Source: a virus
Direction: 5' to 3' (one strand)
Length of the DNA: 60,023 nucleotides
IMG/VR virus record: IMGVR_UViG_3300046648_000381
Coordinates: 1-60,023 of that record
Part shown: in pieces, positions 8,647 to 16,194 of the stretch
How positions within the stretch are numbered: the stretch's first letter is position 1
Layout of the letters: each line of letters opens with the position of its first letter
Notes under the pieces: generated by a model
What the model saw: only the letters and a program-made list of their open reading frames with translations
Databases searched by the model: none
What the model was told of the DNA's origin: nothing
Translations under genes and position numbers: made by a program

Positions 8647-8837
8647 GCCACTTTCCTCGGTTGGCGCTCAAGGCTTTCCGCCCGGATCTGCGCGCAGTAG
8701 TTTTTGAATTCTTCGGAGTCGATGACCTGCGACGTGAAGTAGGCGATGACCAACCCTTCAGCGAGGCCAGAGGCCATATCCGTGTTGGGATGGGTTGATA
8801 TCGCCGCAATGGCTGATTCTATGGCTTGCTTACTCAT
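8643..8837 (-). CDS. Small hypothetical protein
   Basis: 64 residues (starts MSKQAIESAIAAIS), predicted helical. ATGA overlaps with both neighbours. No known family recognised. Confidence 0.65.
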   Translation of the reverse strand: MSKQAIESAIAAISTHPNTDMASGLAEGLVIAYFTSQVIDSEEFKNYCAQIRAESLERQPRKVA

Positions 8838-9244
8838 AGCGCGTCATCCTCAGCTTCTTCCAGCAAAGCCTCTACACCGTCGGCGGCGTGAGGGGAGAGC
8901 AACTCGACAGCGAGGTCTCGGAGGGCCTGAGCCGTGCCCAGTAAGTAGCTGGCCGAAGCCTTATCAGCGACACCGCGCATTGCGCTCAGGACCAGATCGG
9001 CGAATGCATCGCACTGATCCTCGCCTTCCTTCTGTCGGTCAACCAAATGACATTGGACGCGGTCGCGGAAGTCATCGGCGGTGACCGACTTCGCGCCTTC
9101 AAAGCGGCGCTTCCAGCGAACATCGGCGCCAAGCAGCAACTGCTCAACCCCGTTTTCGATCCATTCTGTTTCGGCCGTATCGTCATCCTCAGGAGGCAAC
9201 GCACGGTCGTAGTTCTGTTGTGCAAGCTGCAAGGCTGCGTTCAT
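8834..9244 (-). CDS. Hypothetical phage protein
   Basis: 136 residues, acidic and helical, ending EALLEEAEDDAL. The start is the ATG at 9244, directly behind a consensus GGAGG; a longer frame reaching 9316 lacks such a signal. The function is unknown. Confidence 0.7.
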   Translation of the reverse strand: MNAALQLAQQNYDRALPPEDDDTAETEWIENGVEQLLLGADVRWKRRFEGAKSVTADDFRDRVQCHLVDRQKEGEDQCDAFADLVLSAMRGVADKASASYLLGTAQALRDLAVELLSPHAADGVEALLEEAEDDAL

Positions 9245-9266
9245 TTTGCCTCCAGGGCTGAGGGAG

Positions 9267-9395
9267 TTATTGGCCGATATCGCTTTCTGCGGCGTACCAG
9301 CCGCATTGCCATTCACTGGACTTGCTGTGATTCATCGGCTCGCCGTCTTGGCGGGCGTCGTAACCTTTTTGGTATTCCTTGCTGTTCTCGCTCAT
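9267..9395 (-). CDS. Rmf/CrpP-like small protein (42 aa)
   Basis: Starts MSENSKEYQKGYDARQDG and continues with SSEWQCGWYAAE. The spacing of G-x2-A, an N/H turn and W-x3-GW resembles the ribosome modulation factor/CrpP-like family of small proteins found in gammaproteobacteria and phages. GAGGA precedes the ATG at 9395. Whether it binds ribosomes is untested; the family link rests only on this short pattern. Confidence 0.6.
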   Translation of the reverse strand: MSENSKEYQKGYDARQDGEPMNHSKSSEWQCGWYAAESDIGQ

Positions 9396-9465
9396 CACTC
9401 AATCCTCAGTCAGTGAATCAATTCGGCTGACCACTCCAAAGCGGTCATGCGAATAAATTCAGGGC

Positions 9466-9490
9466 AATAAAAACCCGGCGTTAACCGGGC
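9466..9490 (-). terminator. Intrinsic terminator, leftward
   Basis: On the minus strand a CCCGG/CCGGG stem with a 6-nt loop is followed by TTTTTATT. It lies downstream of the AP2/HNH-like gene and would limit transcription into the genes further left. Confidence 0.65.
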
Positions 9491-9545
9491 TTCCTTCGTA
9501 TGTCAGTCAGCCAAGCGCGCCATGTGGGCGGGCAGGGCAATGTTG

Positions 9546-9713
9546 TTAGCCCATGATGAAACCCTCAGTTGCTCGCTCACTGGGCAGGCAGTGGCCACCT
9601 ATTGAAGCTGCATTGGAAGGCGCGCCCCAGCAATCCGCGAACTTCTCACGGGACAGCAGATGGCTGGCTATGGATGGGCGCGCCTCCGATGCAGCCTCGA
9701 TTGCCGCGCATAT
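9546..9713 (-). other. In-frame open stretch after the AP2/HNH gene stop; no gene assigned
   Basis: This gap holds no confident gene. Directly after the TAG of the upstream gene the same frame stays open for 55 codons and reads like protein (for example IEAASEARPSIASHLLSREK), ending in TAA at 9546-9548. It has no start signal of its own until an ATG two codons before its end. It may be a degraded gene or a lost C-terminal extension. Confidence 0.35.
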
Positions 9714-10331
9714 CTAAGCATTGCCGGCCAATCGGTAAGAGTCAGCCCTAGCAGATATGGCTACAGCTACCCGCTCATCGAATCGCTCGGTTTGCCTATA
9801 TCTTGCCTCGGCATCAGATAGAACTATCGCCTTTGCCTTTCTCCATGCCGCATGAGCCTCTTGATCGGTCTCATATGAACCAATGCAAACACGACGACCT
9901 TGGTTGTCATTTATCCGAGCTTGAAATCTTAGCTTTTTGTTTCGGCTGTCAAATGACACGCCCGGCGAAAGCGAATCGCATCTACCCCCATGATCAGCCA
10001 TGAGGGCATTAAGCCATGGAGGCACGAATACCGATGTTTCAGGCCTATATAGCTTCATGCCTGGAGAGAGGATGTCTTTATCAAGATGATTTCCTTGCCA
10101 TGGCTGGCCTAGCATCCACGATCTAAAAGTCATGAATGAGTGCCATCTCGCATCTACGCCGCAATCACCATAGCGGGCCTTGTACTTTTCATTGTCGCCG
10201 TAACACCTTTCGATCAAGCCCTTCCATCGAGAATACATCGGGCAAGAGACGCGGTTTGAGCCTCTTGAGAAAACACTGTAATCGGCATCATTAATTCCGA
10301 CGCCACGAATCATTCCCTTTAGTTTATTCAT
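9714..10331 (-). CDS. AP2/HNH-type homing endonuclease-like protein
   Basis: 205 residues from the ATG at 10331 (MNKLKGMIRGVGINDADY). The central part (RWKGLIERCYGDNEKYKARY, then LDKDILSPG and YRPETSVFVP) is the typical layout of phage proteins with an HNH-like nuclease half and an AP2 DNA-binding domain. The AP2-like strand pattern follows (FQARINDNQGRRVCIGSYET). Such genes are usually selfish inserts. Codon use is less GC-rich than in neighbouring genes, consistent with recent arrival. Confidence 0.75.
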   Translation of the reverse strand: MNKLKGMIRGVGINDADYSVFSRGSNRVSCPMYSRWKGLIERCYGDNEKYKARYGDCGVDARWHSFMTFRSWMLGQPWQGNHLDKDILSPGMKLYRPETSVFVPPWLNALMADHGGRCDSLSPGVSFDSRNKKLRFQARINDNQGRRVCIGSYETDQEAHAAWRKAKAIVLSDAEARYRQTERFDERVAVAISARADSYRLAGNA

Positions 10332-10389
10332 GCTTCGGCCCTCTCTATTTCCGGACAACTCCACGAATTGGCTGAGGCGATGCTTTCTC

Positions 10390-10746
10390 TCACTCCTTGC
10401 CCATAGGGCTGGCTGTGGCGAAGATCGGCATCGGAGAGAAAAGGTAGCCCCGAGCCTTTGCTGCTGCCGATTCAGCCTTGTTTAGCCATGGTCTAAAATG
10501 ACTTTCGATATAGTCCAAATCCACATCAGAGAGGACCAGCTCCCGCTTAAGGTCTTCCAGCGCCTCAATCAGATCAGGCGCGGCGGCGATCAGACGGGCA
10601 TTGGCCTCGATCTCGTCCAGACTGCGCATATTCGACACAGCGGCGGCCACAGCAAGTGAGTCGCCATCGTGCAGAATGTTGAAGTCTCGAAAGTCATCAG
10701 GCCCTTCGGCGCGCCAAGGCCCCGGCGTAAACCTCGACTCACTCAT
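10390..10746 (-). CDS. Hypothetical phage protein with ANARLIAAAPDLIEAL motif
   Basis: 118 residues. The N-terminal FTPGPWR and central ANARLIAAAPDLIEAL are hallmarks of a widespread small phage protein family of unknown function. The ATG at 10746 follows GGAGG; a GTG codon sits just before it. Confidence 0.8.
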   Translation of the reverse strand: MSESRFTPGPWRAEGPDDFRDFNILHDGDSLAVAAAVSNMRSLDEIEANARLIAAAPDLIEALEDLKRELVLSDVDLDYIESHFRPWLNKAESAAAKARGYLFSPMPIFATASPMGKE

Positions 10747-10822
10747 CACTTACCTCCTGATGCTGCTTGAAGTCGCTGTAGCCCTCTTCTGTTGCCGGAG
10801 TCTTGCTGCCTGATTCGTTCAT
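10739..10822 (-). CDS. Leader-like micro-protein (27 aa)
   Basis: A 27-codon frame starting MNESGSKTPATEEG behind a perfect GGAGG. It ends 8 nt inside the next gene, whose own ribosome site lies within it. This suggests either a real micro-protein or a translational coupler. Confidence 0.5.
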   Translation of the reverse strand: MNESGSKTPATEEGYSDFKQHQEVSDE

Positions 10823-10834
10823 CTCACTTACCTC

Positions 10835-11014
10835 CTACCGATCTCGCCAGACGCATCCATACATCACGCTGAGCGAGTGCCATTTGACTGAATTCTTTCT
10901 CCCGTATAGCCAGATGGTTATGGCTACGGGCTGCTTGTACTGCGAGTTGCAGAAGGGACATGAGGGGCTTCCTTGCGGATTGATTTCCCGATGCGGCCTA
11001 GGCGTAAGCCGCAT
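10835..11014 (-). CDS. Small protein with a possible zinc knuckle
   Basis: 59 residues from the ATG at 11014 (MRLTPRPHREINPQG), with a CPFCNSQ pair reminiscent of Lar/zinc-ribbon phage proteins. The second cysteine pair is missing. There is no clear ribosome site and the start follows the upstream stop by 10 nt. A longer reading from 11050 would overlap the upstream gene. Confidence 0.45.
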   Translation of the reverse strand: MRLTPRPHREINPQGSPSCPFCNSQYKQPVAITIWLYGRKNSVKWHSLSVMYGCVWRDR

Positions 11015-11024
11015 AAGGAAAGCG

Positions 11025-11243
11025 TTACGTTGCAAAATCGTGCCAAGCATTTAGGTACTGGCTGCCGTTGCCGCTGTTCGTAAACCTCCAGATCAACACG
11101 TCCATCCCGCCACCAACCTCGCGGAAGTAACAGAGGTTTTCATCGACGCGATCAACCCAGCCGAGTAACTCCCCGGCAGGCTTGGTCATGTGTTTGTCGC
11201 TCGTAAAGACACGACAGCCTTTCATAGGCTTGAACAGCCGCAT
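11025..11243 (-). CDS. Small hypothetical protein
   Basis: 72 residues (starts MRLFKPMKGCRVFTSD), beta-rich. The ATG shares a base with the upstream stop (TGATG), so the two are coupled. No family recognised. Confidence 0.65.
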   Translation of the reverse strand: MRLFKPMKGCRVFTSDKHMTKPAGELLGWVDRVDENLCYFREVGGGMDVLIWRFTNSGNGSQYLNAWHDFAT

Positions 11244-11449
11244 CACGCATGCATCCGCACGGTGATGTAGCCGTTACTGGCCACGATGCGCTCCCACTGG
11301 TTGAAGTAGACGGTGGCCCCGAACTTGTCGATGGCTGCCTGCTTCACCTTGCTGAGCACATCGTCTGGGCTCTCGCTGCCCTCTGGCAGAGCGAGCCATT
11401 CGAGACGCTTGCCGTTGCTGAGACTTGAATCGATATTGAATTGAGCCAT
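11243..11449 (-). CDS. Small hypothetical protein
   Basis: 68 residues starting MAQFNIDSSLSNGKRLEW, with a strong GGAGG 7 nt before the start. No known motif. Confidence 0.7.
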   Translation of the reverse strand: MAQFNIDSSLSNGKRLEWLALPEGSESPDDVLSKVKQAAIDKFGATVYFNQWERIVASNGYITVRMHA

Positions 11450-11492
11450 CTCTCTACCTCCTGATTGCCCATAGGCGAATGGGGGAATGGGG

Positions 11493-11951
11493 TTAGGTCC
11501 GCTCCAACAAGACCAGTTTCTCGATCTGCGGGACCGGGGTGATCATGTAGCGATAGGCGTCCGTGGTTTCGTTGATCACAAAGCCAAATCGCTCGCCAAT
11601 CGCTCTTAAGGCGGGAATTGAAAGCCCGATCACAACCAAGTTGAAGCTGGTCGATACCGAGTCGACGCCACTTACCTTGAACACGTCGCCAGGATTGCTA
11701 CTCCAGGCGCCGCTGACTTTCTCTACGCTGCCATCGCGCATCGTGAACGTGCCGCCGCATCCGCCGCCATCACCCTCACAGCAGTAATCAACGACACCTT
11801 CGTGCTGAGCCAGATATAGCGGACCGAATCGGTCGTAAATCAGCCCCTGGTTGATATCCTTTCGAGCCTGCGGATCGCCTTTGAGAAACAGGTTCCAGCG
11901 GCGGTTGTACCAAGCCAGCTCTACGCTGGTCACTGCATCAACAATCTTCAT
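11493..11951 (-). CDS. Hypothetical phage protein with Cys/Gly cluster
   Basis: 152 residues. A CCEGDGGGCGG segment in the middle could be a metal-binding or flexible loop. GGAG precedes the ATG. It sits near the promoter end of the leftward operon, so it should be expressed early. The function is unknown. Confidence 0.7.
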   Translation of the reverse strand: MKIVDAVTSVELAWYNRRWNLFLKGDPQARKDINQGLIYDRFGPLYLAQHEGVVDYCCEGDGGGCGGTFTMRDGSVEKVSGAWSSNPGDVFKVSGVDSVSTSFNLVVIGLSIPALRAIGERFGFVINETTDAYRYMITPVPQIEKLVLLERT

Positions 11952-12011
11952 CGTGGGTCTCCGTTGATTTCCAAAGCGCCCTCATTGAAGGCGCTTCAGT
12001 AAATCGTTCGG

Positions 12012-12203
12012 TTACGCAGTCAGCGCTTTGAGCTTCTGGCGGCAATCAGTCATCTCTGCGTAGCAGCGTCTTGCTTCGGCTGAGTCGCCTTTGCGAAGTG
12101 CTTGGATCGCCCAGCGCTTCCACTCAGATATGAAAAAGCGAAGATCCATTGCGATTGCTGCGGTTTCGTTGATGAACTGACCTTTCTCGTTTCGGTAAAC
12201 CAT
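12012..12203 (-). CDS. First gene of the leftward early operon, hypothetical
   Basis: 63 residues, helical and basic (LRFFISEWKRWAIQALRKG). GGGA precedes the ATG. It is the gene closest to the leftward promoter at 12496-12524, the place occupied by an antiterminator in lambda-like phages. No N-like arginine-rich motif is evident, so I assign no function. Confidence 0.65.
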   Translation of the reverse strand: MVYRNEKGQFINETAAIAMDLRFFISEWKRWAIQALRKGDSAEARRCYAEMTDCRQKLKALTA

Positions 12204-12495
12204 GGCGAATCCCTCCCGGTTGATTTCCCTGATGCCCCTGTCTCCAAGGGCATCGAGGAAATCTGTTTGTTTCCTTATCGATGGCCGCGAATCCCCGCCA
12301 TCACTCCACTTACCGGCCCTTCAGCGCCGGAACGAGGGAGGCCCTCGCGGACCCAGGCTCACTGTGCTGGGTCACTTAACAGGTTCTGGCTTCTTGAGGC
12401 CTGCCGGCGAACCGGACGTGCAACTAAAGAACGACTCCGAATCGGAGCGGGCCTTGTCAGGCCCTGGCGAGTCGCTGTAGTGGCTCGATGGAGTG

Positions 12496-12541
12496 AATTT
12501 ATCCCTGTGATAAATTGGTGTCAATATCATTCTGATAAATT
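12496..12541 (-). promoter_or_regulatory. Leftward early promoter with two repressor operators
   Basis: On the minus strand, -35 TTGACA (12519-12524), a 17-bp spacer and -10 TAAATT (12496-12501). A perfect dyad AATTTATC-N5-GATAAATT covers the -10 (12496-12516). A second, imperfect copy covers the -35 (12521-12541). More GATAA/TTATC half-sites run on to about 12575. The region 12204-12495 upstream of the first gene has no clear gene. Confidence 0.8.
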
Positions 12542-12593
12542 TCTCGATAATTTTGATAAATTGATTATCTACTGTGTTTTCTTCCGCCCACAA

Positions 12594-12617
12594 AAAAGCC
12601 CGCTCAAGGCAGGCTCT
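12594..12617 (-). terminator. Intrinsic terminator, leftward
   Basis: AGCCTGC, a CTTGA loop and GCGGGCT are followed by a T run on the minus strand. It lies between the toxin-antitoxin/repressor transcript and the leftward promoter, insulating them. An identical copy lies on the + strand at 56751-56775. Confidence 0.75.
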
Positions 12618-12729
12618 GTCTCAGGATCAGGTGCAGGTCAACCGCAGATCAGCAGGTCGACGCTAAAGATGCAGGTCGATGCCTGCGAGGGGTAGGGTGG
12701 CTCGCCGGGATTGCCCAAGCGCCAGAACG

Positions 12730-12757
12730 AAAAAGCCCGGCGCTTGGCCGGGCATCG
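12730..12757 (-). terminator. Intrinsic terminator after the antitoxin gene
   Basis: A perfect 7-bp GCCCGGC/GCCGGGC stem with a 5-nt loop, then TTTTTC on the minus strand, immediately after the antitoxin stop. Confidence 0.85.
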
Positions 12758-12759
12758 AG

Positions 12760-13191
12760 TCAGGCCGCTTGGGCCTCAGTCCATTTATCGTCGCATAATT
12801 GGAATGTGGTGCTTTGGTACGGGTCAACTCCCGAAGGAATTCGTTCCGGCCCGTAGTTGGCATGGATGTATGCCGAGTACCATGCTCTCATCGCCACGTC
12901 GGAAGCGCCTGGAACCGGCTCGGAACCTTTCTTCTCCCAGTTCGCGATGGTTTGGGCGTCCACACGGAACAGTGCTGCGGCCTCTTCCTGTACCAGGTCC
13001 TGTTCCTTGCGGAGAAATCTGAACTGGTGGCCGGTCATAGGTTTCTTCTGACTCACGATGTCTGCGGCGATAGCCCTGTGAAGGCCCTCTACATTGTGAA
13101 TCCTTACGCCTGGGCCATACGACGTTTCTACGATCGTGTAGCCATTCTTCAGGTAGATGCCGTCGAGGCCGCTGCCTGTATATTTATACAT
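12760..13191 (-). CDS. HTH antitoxin (partner of the DUF4258 toxin)
   Basis: 143 residues from the ATG at 13191 (GGGAGG upstream). The N-terminal YTGSGLDGIYLKNGY motif is followed by an XRE-type HTH (RKEQDLVQEEAAALFRV ... TIANWEKKG), the layout of HTH antitoxins of the MqsA/YgiT-related group. It overlaps the toxin gene by 8 nt, as expected for a coupled pair. It should neutralise the toxin and repress the shared promoter at the palindrome 13515-13533. Confidence 0.8.
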   Translation of the reverse strand: MYKYTGSGLDGIYLKNGYTIVETSYGPGVRIHNVEGLHRAIAADIVSQKKPMTGHQFRFLRKEQDLVQEEAAALFRVDAQTIANWEKKGSEPVPGASDVAMRAWYSAYIHANYGPERIPSGVDPYQSTTFQLCDDKWTEAQAA

Positions 13192-13510
13192 TTCCCACCT
13201 CCCAGACGGTGACGGCGACAACCTCGCCAGGGTTGGACACCGGTTTGACAGAGGCAACGACGCACACGATATCTCGCGGCCAGGGCTCTCTGATCCTAAA
13301 CTCGTAGCTCTTGTGCTTGGCGCTCCAGTCGGGGCCAGCAATGATTACGCCCCGTTGCAGACACCTAAGCGCCTCTCCGGCCGTAACGCCCCGCTCATCG
13401 AGACGCTGAAGAAAATGATCGGTGAAAATCACCTTTTCCGAATCGCGCGCAAGAGCATGCACAATACCCTCGAGCTGTTGCCGAGACCATTTCGGTTCAA
13501 CCACTTTCAT
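13184..13510 (-). CDS. DUF4258 / RelE-fold toxin
   Basis: 108 residues. The FTDHFLQRLDERGVTAGEAL helix region followed by beta strands (SYEFRIREPWPRDIVCVVAS) matches DUF4258-type toxins, probable ribonucleases related to RelE. It precedes and overlaps the antitoxin gene. The ribosome site is only AGG and lies in the arm of the operator palindrome, so repressor binding may also limit access. Confidence 0.75.
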   Translation of the reverse strand: MKVVEPKWSRQQLEGIVHALARDSEKVIFTDHFLQRLDERGVTAGEALRCLQRGVIIAGPDWSAKHKSYEFRIREPWPRDIVCVVASVKPVSNPGEVVAVTVWEVGNV

Positions 13511-13514
13511 ACGT

Positions 13515-13567
13515 ACCTATAATATTTATAGGTGGCGCCATCATAATGCGCAACCGGTTGTTGTCAA
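13515..13567 (-). promoter_or_regulatory. Toxin-antitoxin promoter and operator
   Basis: Minus-strand -35 TTGACA (13562-13567), 16-bp spacer, -10 TATGAT (13540-13545). Just downstream is a perfect 19-bp palindrome ACCTATAA-TAT-TTATAGGT (13515-13533), ending 5 nt before the toxin start. This is a textbook site for autoregulation. Confidence 0.8.
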
Positions 13568-13709
13568 TAAACGTTAAAATCGAACCGGTCGACCAGCGCG
13601 AGAAATCGCCCTGCAGCCCTATGAAAACGTAGATTCCATTCTATTTTATAGCTGACGAATGGTTGTAATGCCTGACCTCACAAATCCCCGCCGCGCCAGA
13701 CGACCCGGC

Positions 13710-14447
13710 CTACCAGAGCGCCGAAGACCAAAAGACCCGGCCGATTATCGTGATCAGACAGTCTTCCATCTGTTGAGAGGTGTATTCCTCATCCGGGTGC
13801 TCGTCGCGGTTAAAGCTGCGCATGCGGATTCCGCCTCCGGCCAGGCGGTAGAGAGTCTTAACCCGAAGCTGTCCGTCATGGTCGAGGGCGTACATCTTCC
13901 CGTCAACGACTGTCGTTGAGCCTTGGTCAACGCCCACGGTGCTCTTGTCAGGCAGAACCGGCTCCATGCTGTTGCCGCTCACGGTCACGCACACGGCGTC
14001 ACTCGGCTGCACCCCCTGTCTGCGCAAGGTCAGCTTTCCGAACCGTAGCTTCTGCTTATGCGACTGCTCCACGATGGTCTTCCCAGACCCTGCAGACAGC
14101 TCCACTTCCTTGAGGAACGGCACATACACCTCATCATCATCCAGTGGGGTGTCGTCATCCCATACGTCGAACGGGCCGATCATGGTGGCGTTCGATATGA
14201 CTTTGCGCGGCGGATCGGTCCGAACGCCGGCATCACCTTGAGGCGTATCCAGCCACCCAGGCGCAAGGCCCTGGGCTGCCTCAATCTTTCGAGCCAACTG
14301 GTTGCCAAGGTTTCGCTTCGGATTGGGTGACACGATCAGACTGATAACCGAGGGCGCGGTGCCGCACGCTGCTGCGAATTCCGCCTGTGTAGGGAATCGA
14401 GCCGATAGGGCGCGAAGGTTATCTCTGCGAATGCTGTTTATGTCCAT
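13710..14447 (-). CDS. cI: CI-type repressor (HTH + S24 peptidase)
   Basis: 245 residues. An N-terminal HTH (FPTQAEFAAACGTAPSVISL, about 18-37) binds the dyads on both sides. The C-terminal S24 domain has the Ala-Gly cleavage pair at 119-120, catalytic S160 (VSGNSMEP) and K197 (LRVKTLYR). RecA-stimulated self-cleavage and SOS induction are therefore likely. The start is the ATG at 14447 with AAGGAGGG about 11 nt upstream. Transcription runs leftward into the toxin-antitoxin genes. Confidence 0.95.
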   Translation of the reverse strand: MDINSIRRDNLRALSARFPTQAEFAAACGTAPSVISLIVSPNPKRNLGNQLARKIEAAQGLAPGWLDTPQGDAGVRTDPPRKVISNATMIGPFDVWDDDTPLDDDEVYVPFLKEVELSAGSGKTIVEQSHKQKLRFGKLTLRRQGVQPSDAVCVTVSGNSMEPVLPDKSTVGVDQGSTTVVDGKMYALDHDGQLRVKTLYRLAGGGIRMRSFNRDEHPDEEYTSQQMEDCLITIIGRVFWSSALW

Positions 14448-14463
14448 CTACAGATGATCCCTC

Positions 14464-14556
14464 CTTTTATCTATCTGATAAATAATCAATCTGATAAATC
14501 ATCGCTTGCTTGAAAATTATCACTGAGATAAATTTGCATTATCTCCGCGATAGGTG
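14464..14556 (+). promoter_or_regulatory. Right operator region and rightward promoter
   Basis: Four copies of the AATTTATC-N5-GATAAATT type dyad: 14464-14484, 14480-14500, 14514-14534 (best) and 14536-14556 (weakest). A rightward promoter fits the third: -35 TTGCTT (14506-14511), 17-bp spacer, -10 TAAATT (14529-14534). The -10 lies in the right operator arm, exactly as in the leftward promoter. I cannot define the repressor-maintenance promoter with confidence. Confidence 0.75.
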
Positions 14557-14562
14557 ACAACC

Positions 14563-14808
14563 ATGAAAAACCCAGTTCCCGACATGCAGGCTTGGCTGAC
14601 ACATGCCAGCCCTGACGAGCGCCAGAGGGTTGCCGATGAGTCGGGAATCTCCGTTGGCTATCTGTGGCTGATCGCTGGGGGGCACAGAAAGCCCTCTGAA
14701 GACGTTGCGACCAATCTCCACAAGGCCACCGCAGGGCGCGTGTCCGCCTTTTCCTTTTTCCCGAAGCTCGCGGCTATTGCTGCGCACTCGACCGAATCTG
14801 CCGCCTAA
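14563..14808 (+). CDS. cro: Cro-like HTH regulator
   Basis: 81 residues with an HTH (RVADESGISVGYLWLIAGG, then HRKPSEDVATNL) typical of small Cro/YdaS-like phage repressors. First gene rightward of the operator, divergent from cI. The ATG at 14563 is chosen; the GTG at 14554 lies in its ribosome site. Confidence 0.8.
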   Translation: MKNPVPDMQAWLTHASPDERQRVADESGISVGYLWLIAGGHRKPSEDVATNLHKATAGRVSAFSFFPKLAAIAAHSTESAA

Positions 14809-14839
14809 CCACTTCATCAGCCACAAGGAAAAACCAAGC

Positions 14840-15031
14840 ATGTACGACGAACCACGCCATCTGAAGGACCGGGAAATCAAGTCCCGCTACGACGATGAAA
14901 CATACGAAGCGCTGAAGGCGGTAGCGAGGCTTCACAAGCTCCAGCTCGCTGTCTTCGTGCGCATGTGCGTCGAAGAAAAACTGGAAAGCATCATCGAGAC
15001 CGATGTTACCGACAAACACCAAGTGGCCTGA
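14840..15031 (+). CDS. Ribbon-helix-helix-like small protein
   Basis: 63 residues starting MYDEPRHLKDREIKSRYDDE, then TYEALKAVARLHKLQLAVFV. The strand-helix-helix pattern resembles Arc/CopG-type DNA-binding proteins. AAGGA precedes the ATG at 14840. It takes the lambda cII position, but the fold is different. Confidence 0.7.
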   Translation: MYDEPRHLKDREIKSRYDDETYEALKAVARLHKLQLAVFVRMCVEEKLESIIETDVTDKHQVA

Positions 15032-15051
15032 AGTCCCGCAAGGAGGCCTAC

Positions 15052-15300
15052 GTGCCCGAAAACACGATCTGCCATGGGATCGATGGGCGGCTCTACGAAA
15101 AGCTTGAACGGCTGGCTAAAGCAGCGGGGGTAACCCCCGAGCAGTATGCCGCGCAGCTTGGAACAGAACGCTTCTTCGAAAAGACCAGGCCAAAAGGTGC
15201 CGGAAAGATTCGGAACCTGCCAGTAGCGAAGCGCGACCCGGCGCGGGACTCACCAGTCCCTGAAAAGGGCGGGGGAGGGGCTGATGAAGGCCTCAAATGA
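15052..15300 (+). CDS. Hypothetical early protein, GTG start
   Basis: 82 residues. The GTG at 15052 follows a strong AAGGAGG; longer in-frame readings overlap the previous gene without such a signal. Helical N-terminus (GRLYEKLERLAKAAGVTPEQ) and a disordered, glycine-rich tail. The function is unknown. Confidence 0.7.
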   Translation: MPENTICHGIDGRLYEKLERLAKAAGVTPEQYAAQLGTERFFEKTRPKGAGKIRNLPVAKRDPARDSPVPEKGGGGADEGLK

Positions 15301-15328
15301 AAGACTCACCAAATCGCAGGCACAAAAA

Positions 15329-15353
15329 AGCCGGGGCGCAATCCCGGCTCTTT
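15329..15353 (+). terminator. Intrinsic terminator
   Basis: AGCCGGG/CCCGGCT stem with a 7-nt loop, then CTTT. It lies between the cro operon and the Rha-type gene, a likely antitermination-controlled site like lambda tR1. Confidence 0.7.
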
Positions 15354-15387
15354 CCACTGCATGTGTAACTAATCTCTTGGGTGAATA

Positions 15388-16194
15388 ATGAACGAATCCG
15401 CGAAAACAGGCAAGGGCCTCACCAGTCCCGCGCCACAAAGCGACGGTGATGAAAACGTGGCGCGCACAATGTCGTCACGCGAGATCGCCGAACTGACCGG
15501 CAAGCGCCATCCAGACGTGAAGCGCGACATCGTGTCGATGCTGTCCGACCTCAATGAAGATGTGAGCATCTTTGCTCACACCTATTTGGACCGCTCGAAC
15601 AGATCCCAGGTCGAGTACCGACTTGACCGCGAGCATACGGACTGCCTGCTGACCGGCTACAGCTCCATGCTCCGCATGCGCGTTATCCGTCGCTGGAAGG
15701 AGCTGGAGCAGCAGGTGGCGGCCTCGCCGAAGAAGATCAACGGCGCCAAGGTCAATGGTGAGATCGCGATCTTCGAATGCTTCACGCGCCTGCTGAAGCC
15801 TTCCCCGTCAAGCCAGATGCTCATGCTCTCCAAGATCGCCGCCAATAACGGCCTGGAGTCGAGTTTTCTGCCTGGCTACGCAATTGACGCCGCCCCCGAT
15901 GCCACCGGCGGCTCATCCATGGAAACCAAGCCAATCAGCGACTTGATCCGTGAAAACGGAATCACCAGTGCTGCCGCTGCTTTCAACCGCCTACTTGCCG
16001 CCCAGGGCTTTATCAAGAAGTGCCAGCGCAACAGCACCAAGCGTGGCGTTGTTGAGTTCTGGTCGATCACTGAAAAGGGCCTGCGCTTCGGCAAGAACCT
16101 TACCAGCCCCAACAATCCCCGCGAGACGCAGCCTCACTGGTACGTGGATCGCTTCCTTGAACTGGCCGACCTGGTCGGCAAAGGACGTCCGTAA
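15388..16194 (+). CDS. Rha-family phage regulatory protein
   Basis: 268 residues. The N-terminal Rha domain is clear: MSSREIAELTGKRHPDVKRD, then YRLDREHTDCLLTGYSS and RVIRRWKELE. The C-terminal part (ISDLIRENGITSAAAAFNRL) looks like a second DNA-binding domain, as in phage antirepressors. The Shine-Dalgarno is weak. The stop overlaps the next gene by one base. Confidence 0.85.
   Translation: MNESAKTGKGLTSPAPQSDGDENVARTMSSREIAELTGKRHPDVKRDIVSMLSDLNEDVSIFAHTYLDRSNRSQVEYRLDREHTDCLLTGYSSMLRMRVIRRWKELEQQVAASPKKINGAKVNGEIAIFECFTRLLKPSPSSQMLMLSKIAANNGLESSFLPGYAIDAAPDATGGSSMETKPISDLIRENGITSAAAAFNRLLAAQGFIKKCQRNSTKRGVVEFWSITEKGLRFGKNLTSPNNPRETQPHWYVDRFLELADLVGKGRP

Noticed and set aside
13659-13919. 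Rightward open frame opposite cI
   Set aside because: Arg/Pro-rich shadow frame; cI is certain on the other strand.
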